Of a stretch of 64,000 bases of DNA, positions 59,678-64,000 are shown in pieces. A program made the position numbers and the translations under genes. The stretch covers positions 124,001 through 188,000 of the forward strand of contig NZ_CP081000.1 of the NCBI RefSeq assembly GCF_019645875.1, read 5' to 3'. Under the pieces are notes generated by a model that saw only the letters and a list, made by a program, of their open reading frames with translations, ran no database searches and was not told the DNA's origin. The stretch comes from Mycolicibacterium senegalense. GTDB taxonomy: Bacteria; Actinomycetota; Actinomycetes; Mycobacteriales; Mycobacteriaceae. The stretch's first letter is position 1. Every line of letters begins with the position of its first letter.

Positions 59678-59736
59678 AGTCGGACGTCGATCACCTGCGC
59701 CGACACGCCGCCACTGACACGCCGAGCGCCGCCGCA

Positions 59737-60429
59737 TCAGTCCCACATCCCGATCTCGTTCAGCCGGGCGATGAGCCGCTGGGCCGCATCGGTGAACTGG
59801 TTCGCGTTGAGTTCCACGGCGGCCGCGGTGTCCCGGCGGCGCAGCGCGTCGATCAGCAACCGGTGATTCTCGACGGCCTCGCTGCCCCACTTCGGATCGG
59901 TCGAGTAGATGAGGGCGGGCAGGTACCGCGCGACGTGCAGTAGGAACCAGGCCAGCTTGATCCGGCCGCTGGCGTGATTGAAGGCCCGGTGAAAGGCGAA
60001 CTCCGCTGACGAGATCGCCACCGGGTCGTGGCCCTCGACGGCTACCGCGAGTTCGGCGTTGAGTTGCTCCAGTTCATCGATCTGGGCCGAGGTGATGCGG
60101 GTGGTGGCGGTGGCGGCCAGCTTGCGCGCGATGGTGGCCTGCAGCCAGAAGATGTCCTCGACGTCGGCGCGCGTCAGCGGCACCACCACGTGCCCGCGGT
60201 TCGGCTCCAACTGGACCATGCCCTCACCACGCAGCGTGCGCAGCGCCTCGCGCACCGGCGTGATGCTGACTCCGAGCGCGGCCGCGGTCTCGTCGAGACG
60301 GATGAACGTTCCCGGCCGCAGCACCCCGGTCATGATCTCGGCCCGCAGCTGGGCGGCGACCTCGTCGGAAAGTTGCTCGCGCCGTCCCCCGCGACGACGT
60401 TGCACGGCCGTTCTGGCAGGTGCATTCAC
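59737..60429 (-). CDS. mce1R: GntR/FCD-family repressor Mce1R
   Basis: 230 aa from GTG 60429 (V/M-NAPARTAVQRRR). The GntR winged helix is VSITPVREALRTLRGEGMVQ, residues about 55-75, preceded by LRAEIMTGVLRPGTFIRLDE. The FCD ligand domain holds metal/ligand-type His and Asp residues in the order WLQATIARKLAATATTRITS, AEFAFHRAFNHASGRIKLAW and ENHRLLIDALRRRDTAAAVE. Mce1R represses the mce1 operon in M. tuberculosis and binds a fatty-acid-type effector. It is divergent from fadD5, as there, with a palindrome between them at 60504-60513. The open frame continues 600 codons upstream as an antisense artefact. Confidence 0.95.
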   Translation of the reverse strand: MNAPARTAVQRRRGGRREQLSDEVAAQLRAEIMTGVLRPGTFIRLDETAAALGVSITPVREALRTLRGEGMVQLEPNRGHVVVPLTRADVEDIFWLQATIARKLAATATTRITSAQIDELEQLNAELAVAVEGHDPVAISSAEFAFHRAFNHASGRIKLAWFLLHVARYLPALIYSTDPKWGSEAVENHRLLIDALRRRDTAAAVELNANQFTDAAQRLIARLNEIGMWD

Positions 60430-60503
60430 GTGAATCCGGTCGCCTTTCTGGTGGGCTTGTCGCCGGGGCGCCGAGGCCATAGTGTGACCGGGGCAACCCC
60501 ATG

Positions 60504-60521
60504 TTTGATCAAATATAAAAT
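60504..60521 (+). promoter_or_regulatory. mce1/fadD5 promoter with candidate Mce1R operator
   Basis: A perfect palindrome TTTGATCAAA (60504-60513) inside ATGTTTGATCAAATAT abuts a -10-like TATAAA (60514-60519) between mce1R and fadD5. The site overlaps the promoter core, where a GntR/FCD repressor would block RNA polymerase. This assignment is by position and motif type. Confidence 0.65.
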
Positions 60522-60555
60522 TCGTGCAACTCAATACCCATGGAGTACAGATCCG

Positions 60556-62157
60556 TTGACTGCCGAGCCGTTCCCCACTGAGCAGCCGTACCTGGCCCGC
60601 CGTCAGAACTGGCCTACCCTGCTGACGCGGCACGCCATGATGCAGCCCGAGAAAACCGCCTTCCGGTTCCTGGGGCACACACTCACCTGGCGCGAACTGG
60701 ACCATCGTGTGACCAAACTGGCCGGCGCCCTGAGCCGGCGCGGTGTCGGATTCGGCGATCGCGTGCTGATCCTGATGCTCAACCGCCCGGAGTTCATCGA
60801 GGCGATGCTCGCGGCCAACAAGCTCGGTGCCATCGCAGTGCCGGTGAACTTCCGGATGACCCCGCCGGAGATCGCCTTCCTGGTGAGTGACTGCGAAGCG
60901 CGCGTCGTCGTCACCGAGCCCGTACTCGCCGGAGTCGCCACCGCGGTACGCGATCTCGACGCCACGTTGTCGACGGTGATCGTGGCAGGCGATGGCACCG
61001 AAGGCCCGGCCGATGACACAGTCCTGGGTTACGAGGATCTGATCGCCGAGGACGGTCCGGCTCTCGAACCGGTGGACATCCCCGGTGACGCCCCGGCACT
61101 GATCATGTACACGTCGGGCACCACCGGCCGGCCCAAGGGTGCGGTGCTGACCCACAACAATCTCGTCGGTCAGAGCATGACGAATCTGTTCACCACCGGC
61201 GTCGACATCAACAACGACGTCGGGTTCATCGGTGTCCCGCTTTTCCACATCGCCGGTGTCGCCGGAAACGTGAACACCGGAATCACCCTCGGACTGCCCA
61301 CGGTGATCTACCCGCTGGGCGCGTTCGACCCGGGTGCCCTGCTCGACGTATTGGCGGAGGAAAAGGTCACCGCGATCTTCCTGGTGCCCGCGCAGTGGCA
61401 GGCGGTTTGTGCTGAGCAGAAAGCCAATCCGCGCGATCTGTGCCTGCGGGCCCTGTCCTGGGGTGCCGCTCCGGCCTCTGACACCTTGCTCCGGGCAATG
61501 GCCGAAACCTTCCCGGGCAGCCAGATCACCGCCGCTTTCGGCCAGACCGAGATGTCCCCGGTCACCTGCATGTTGTTGGCGGACGACGCAATTCGCAAGC
61601 TCGGTTCCGTCGGCCAGGTCATCCCGACCGTCTCGGCCCGCATCGTGGACGAGAACATGAACGACGTCCCGGTCGGCGAGGTCGGCGAGATCGTCTACCG
61701 TGCCCCGACTTTGATGGCCGGCTACTGGAACAACCCCAAAGCCACCGCCGAGGCATTCGCCGGCGGTTGGTTCCACTCCGGCGACCTCGTGCGTCAGGAC
61801 GAGGAGGGCTACATCTGGGTGGTCGACCGCAAGAAGGACATGATCATCTCCGGCGGAGAGAATATTTACTGCGCCGAGGTGGAGAACGTCCTCGCCGGGC
61901 ATCCCGCCATCACCGAAGTCGCCGTGATCGGCCGCCACGACGAGAAGTGGGGCGAGGTCCCGGTGGCGGTGGTCGCCCTCAGCAGAGGCGAGGCCCTGGA
62001 TCTCGGTGAGCTCGACGGCTTTCTCACCGAACGCCTGGCGCGCTACAAGCATCCCAAGGCACTGGAAATCGTCGACGCCCTGCCTCGCAACCCCTCGGGC
62101 AAGGTGCTCAAGACCGAACTGAGGGAGCGCTTCGGCTCGCCGATCAACGCCCAGTAG
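60556..62157 (+). CDS. fadD5: Fatty-acyl-CoA/AMP ligase FadD5
   Basis: 533 aa from TTG 60556, with GGAG upstream; no ATG or GTG is in frame near the conserved start (QPYLARRQNWPTLLTRHAMM). Adenylation motifs: P-loop MYTSGTTGRPKGAVLTH, VPLFHIAGVAGNVNTG, FGQTEMSPVTCMLLAD, GGWFHSGDLVRQDEEGY, DRKKDMIISGGENIYCAEVE and the catalytic Lys in PRNPSGKVLKTELRERF. It matches recalled Rv0166. In the mce1 operon it activates fatty acids, probably mycolic-acid-derived, linked to Mce1 import. Transcribed divergently from mce1R. Confidence 0.96.
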   Translation: MTAEPFPTEQPYLARRQNWPTLLTRHAMMQPEKTAFRFLGHTLTWRELDHRVTKLAGALSRRGVGFGDRVLILMLNRPEFIEAMLAANKLGAIAVPVNFRMTPPEIAFLVSDCEARVVVTEPVLAGVATAVRDLDATLSTVIVAGDGTEGPADDTVLGYEDLIAEDGPALEPVDIPGDAPALIMYTSGTTGRPKGAVLTHNNLVGQSMTNLFTTGVDINNDVGFIGVPLFHIAGVAGNVNTGITLGLPTVIYPLGAFDPGALLDVLAEEKVTAIFLVPAQWQAVCAEQKANPRDLCLRALSWGAAPASDTLLRAMAETFPGSQITAAFGQTEMSPVTCMLLADDAIRKLGSVGQVIPTVSARIVDENMNDVPVGEVGEIVYRAPTLMAGYWNNPKATAEAFAGGWFHSGDLVRQDEEGYIWVVDRKKDMIISGGENIYCAEVENVLAGHPAITEVAVIGRHDEKWGEVPVAVVALSRGEALDLGELDGFLTERLARYKHPKALEIVDALPRNPSGKVLKTELRERFGSPINAQ

Positions 62158-62158
62158 G

Positions 62159-62190
62159 GTTGACGCCTCCGAAAGTAACTCCGCGTCAAC
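62159..62190. terminator. Stem-loop immediately after fadD5
   Basis: GTTGACGC (62159-62166) pairs perfectly with GCGTCAAC (62183-62190) across a 16-base loop, starting one base after the fadD5 stop. There is no T-run. It could be a weak terminator or mRNA 3' stabiliser separating fadD5 from yrbE1A expression. Confidence 0.4.
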
Positions 62191-62293
62191 GGTTTCAGCA
62201 GGTCGCTGCCAAAGTTTGCTGTCTTTGCATGCCCTTGTTAACGGTTGATGGCACAATCCACCCGATGCGGTGCACGGCCCGGTTTGGATCGGG

Positions 62294-62329
62294 TACAGTC
62301 CGGTGGTCTCAATTACTACTCACGAGTAG
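62294..62329 (+). promoter_or_regulatory. Possible internal promoter/operator before yrbE1A
   Basis: In the 241-bp gap between fadD5 and yrbE1A there is a TACAGT -10-like box (62294-62299) and a 14-bp palindrome CTACTC-AC-GAGTAG (62316-62329). In M. tuberculosis promoter activity is reported in this same intergenic position. Here it rests on pattern only. Confidence 0.4.
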
Positions 62330-62398
62330 GGAGAGACGGATCACAGAAGCTGACAGGCGACGAGGAGGGGGCGTGCGACACGTCCAAGGGGCGCACCG

Positions 62399-63199
62399 GT
62401 GACGGCGCCCGCCGACGGGCTCGTCGGCTACGTACGTGGTCAATTGGAGAAGCCGCTGGCTATGGTCGGTGGCTTCTTCAAGATGACCGTGCTCACCGGA
62501 AAGGCATTTCTCACACGGCCTTTCCAGTGGAAAGAGTTCGTGCTGCAGAGTTGGTTCCTGATCCGGGTGGCCTTCCTGCCCACGCTCGCGGTGTCGATCC
62601 CGCTGACCGTGCTCATCATCTTCACGCTCAACATCCTGTTGGCGGAGTTCGGTGCGGCTGACGTCTCGGGTGCCGGTGCGGCGCTCGGTGCGGTCACCCA
62701 GCTCGGCCCCCTGGTTACGGTGCTCGTCGTAGCCGGTGCCGGATCGACGGCCATTTGCGCGGACCTCGGCGCCCGTACGGTGCGTGAAGAGATCGACGCG
62801 CTCGAGGTGTTGGGCATCGATCCGATCGAGCGGCTGGTCGTTCCCCGCGTGGTCGCCTCCACCTTCGTGGCCTTCATGCTCAACGGTGCGGTGATCACCA
62901 TCGGCCTGGTCGGCGGCTTCTTCTTCGGTGTCTACATCCAGAACGTCTCGGCCGGCGCCTACGTCTCCACCCTGACCCTGCTGACGGGATTCCCCGAGGT
63001 GTTGATCTCGGTCGTCAAGGCCACGCTGTTCGGCCTGATCGCCGGGCTCGTCGGCTGCTACCGCGGCCTGACGGTGGCCGGTGGCTCCAAGGGCGTCGGC
63101 ACCGCGGTGAACGAGACCCTGGTGCTGTGCGTGGTGGCATTGTTCGCAGTCAACGTCGTGCTCACCACCATCGGTGTGCGGTTCGGAACAGGGCATTGA
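62399..63199 (+). CDS. yrbE1A: YrbE1A, MlaE-like permease of the Mce1 lipid importer
   Basis: 266 aa from GTG 62399 with AAGGGG seven bases upstream. MlaE-family permease with about six membrane segments (FLPTLAVSIPLTVLIIFTLN, ITIGLVGGFFFGVYIQNVSA, CVVALFAVNVVLTTIGVRF and others) and the cytoplasmic coupling motif ADLGARTVREEIDALEVLGI then DPIERLVVPRVVASTF, equivalent to the E-E-ID-A-L-x-x-M motif of MlaE. It begins the transport part of mce1 (Rv0167 position) and pairs with YrbE1B to make the membrane channel for fatty/mycolic-acid uptake, energised by MceG. Confidence 0.97.
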   Translation: MTAPADGLVGYVRGQLEKPLAMVGGFFKMTVLTGKAFLTRPFQWKEFVLQSWFLIRVAFLPTLAVSIPLTVLIIFTLNILLAEFGAADVSGAGAALGAVTQLGPLVTVLVVAGAGSTAICADLGARTVREEIDALEVLGIDPIERLVVPRVVASTFVAFMLNGAVITIGLVGGFFFGVYIQNVSAGAYVSTLTLLTGFPEVLISVVKATLFGLIAGLVGCYRGLTVAGGSKGVGTAVNETLVLCVVALFAVNVVLTTIGVRFGTGH

Positions 63200-63200
63200 C

Positions 63201-64000
63201 ATGAGTACCGCAACAGTCCTTCGGTCCCGGTTCCCCCGGGCGTTCTCACGCACCTCGGACATCGCCGGCACCCCGGCCCGGTTCCTCGACAGCATGGGCC
63301 ACGTCGCGTGGTTCGTCGTCCAGGCCATCGGCTCCATCCCGCACGCGTTCCGGCACTACCGCCGTGAGGCGCTGCGGCTGGTCGCCGAGATCGGGATGGG
63401 TACCGGCGCCATGGCCGTCATCGGCGGCACCGTGGCGATCATCGGTTTCGTCACGCTGTCGGCCGGCTCCCTGATCGCCATCCAGGGCTTCGCGTCCCTT
63501 GGCAACATCGGTGTCGAGGCCTTCACCGGCTTCTTCGCCGCCCTGGCAAACATCCGCGTCGTTGCCCCGGTCGTCACCGGGCAGGCCCTGGCCGCCACGG
63601 TCGGTGCCGGCGCCACCGCCGAACTCGGCGCCATGCGCATCAGCGAAGAGGTCGACGCGCTGGAAGTCATGGGCATCCGCTCGATTTCGTACCTGGTGTC
63701 CACCCGGATCATCGCCGGGTCGATCGTCATCATCCCGCTCTACGCGATGGCGATCCTGCTGTCCTTCCTGTCTGCGCAGTTCGTCACGACGATCTTCTAC
63801 TCGCAGTCAGTCGGTACGTATGAGCACTACTTCCATACGTTCCTGCGTGTCGACGACGTGATGTGGTCCTTCCTCGAGGTCATCGTCATGTCGATCGTGG
63901 TCATGTTGAACCACTGCTACTTCGGCTACTACGCCAGTGGCGGTGCTGTCGGTGTGGGTGAGGCAGTAGGGAGGTCGATGCGAACCTCGTTGATCGCAAT
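63201..64000 (+). CDS. yrbE1B: YrbE1B, second Mce1 permease (3' end beyond window)
   Basis: About 266 residues are visible from ATG 63201, one base after the yrbE1A stop; the frame is still open at the window edge. It has the same MlaE-type motif ELGAMRISEEVDALEVMGIR then SISYLVSTRIIAGSIVII, and membrane segments VIGGTVAIIGFVTLSAGSLI, LYAMAILLSFLSAQFVTTIF and VIVMSIVVMLNHCYFGYYAS. Expected full length is about 289 aa, so about 20 residues are missing. It partners YrbE1A; mce1A-F genes should follow outside the window. Confidence 0.97.
   Translation, partial: MSTATVLRSRFPRAFSRTSDIAGTPARFLDSMGHVAWFVVQAIGSIPHAFRHYRREALRLVAEIGMGTGAMAVIGGTVAIIGFVTLSAGSLIAIQGFASLGNIGVEAFTGFFAALANIRVVAPVVTGQALAATVGAGATAELGAMRISEEVDALEVMGIRSISYLVSTRIIAGSIVIIPLYAMAILLSFLSAQFVTTIFYSQSVGTYEHYFHTFLRVDDVMWSFLEVIVMSIVVMLNHCYFGYYASGGAVGVGEAVGRSMRTSLIA

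Noticed and set aside
60430..62256. N-terminal extension of the mce1R frame across fadD5
   Set aside because: The first 600 codons are antisense to fadD5; only the segment from GTG 60429 resembles GntR/FCD proteins.

Overview
The window is high-GC actinobacterial DNA and almost certainly comes from a rapidly growing mycobacterium (Mycolicibacterium type). Supporting evidence is the start of a mce1 locus (mce1R, fadD5, yrbE1A, yrbE1B), the tyrosine phosphatase ptpB beside fadE2, pairs of mycobacterial-type SAM methyltransferases, several fadE genes, an LCP cell-wall protein and many TetR regulators. Much of the order follows the M. tuberculosis stretch Rv0145-Rv0168, with large species-specific insertions. 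Homologue names come from memory of the families, not from a search.

Layout. 1-7.9 kb: the end of a pirin-like gene, then an unusual cluster made of a 1,901-aa protein (two alpha/beta-hydrolase domains, a CHAT protease domain and a helical repeat tail), a metacaspase-like protease, and a divergent LSDAT/SLOG-type nucleotide-sensor candidate. This is the best candidate for an undescribed system. 7.9-13.4 kb: FUSC-type membrane protein with its TetR gene, a second TetR, and two translationally coupled methyltransferases (Rv0145/Rv0146-like). 13.4-14 kb: two paralogous, His-rich small secreted proteins. 14.1-18.5 kb: a tightly overlapping operon (Rv0148-like SDR, Rv0149-like quinone oxidoreductase, HAD, methyltransferase, DUF456, YceI). 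18.6-23.8 kb: a ctpH-like P-type ATPase flanked by two small membrane proteins that share a motif. 23.8-25.9 kb: ptpB-fadE2. 25.9-39 kb: mixed accessory genes (NTF2-like, MFS with LysR, orphan response regulator, LCP protein, hydrolase, acyl-CoA dehydrogenase, ROK regulator, large secreted beta-propeller protein, RidA plus a phytanoyl-CoA dioxygenase-like enzyme with a divergent TetR).

39-46 kb: proton-translocating transhydrogenase pntA (alpha parts fused) and pntB, a CorA-like transporter, a TetR divergent from a cytochrome P450, and a DUF3159 membrane protein. 46-49.3 kb: an operon TetR - 3-hydroxyacyl-CoA dehydrogenase - oleate hydratase with tandem operators in front. 49.4-52.2 kb: a sulfonate/taurine-type ABC transporter preceded by a short ORF ending Cys-Cys-Arg-Arg, which suggests cysteine-responsive attenuation. 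52.2-57 kb: a palindrome, a tiny gene, TetR-SDR, a DoxX-like gene divergent from an ECF41-type sigma factor, and a large acyl-CoA dehydrogenase. 57-64 kb: the Rv0162c-Rv0168-like block (alcohol dehydrogenase, thioesterase, SRPBCC protein, small hypothetical, mce1R, fadD5, yrbE1A, partial yrbE1B), interrupted by a 292-bp element with 35-bp inverted ends.

Overall theme: lipid and sterol-type metabolism and import (fadE, fadD5, P450, oleate hydratase, mce1) under many local TetR/GntR repressors, with several repressor sites visible as palindromes. No rRNA, tRNA, CRISPR array, prophage or intact insertion sequence was recognised.
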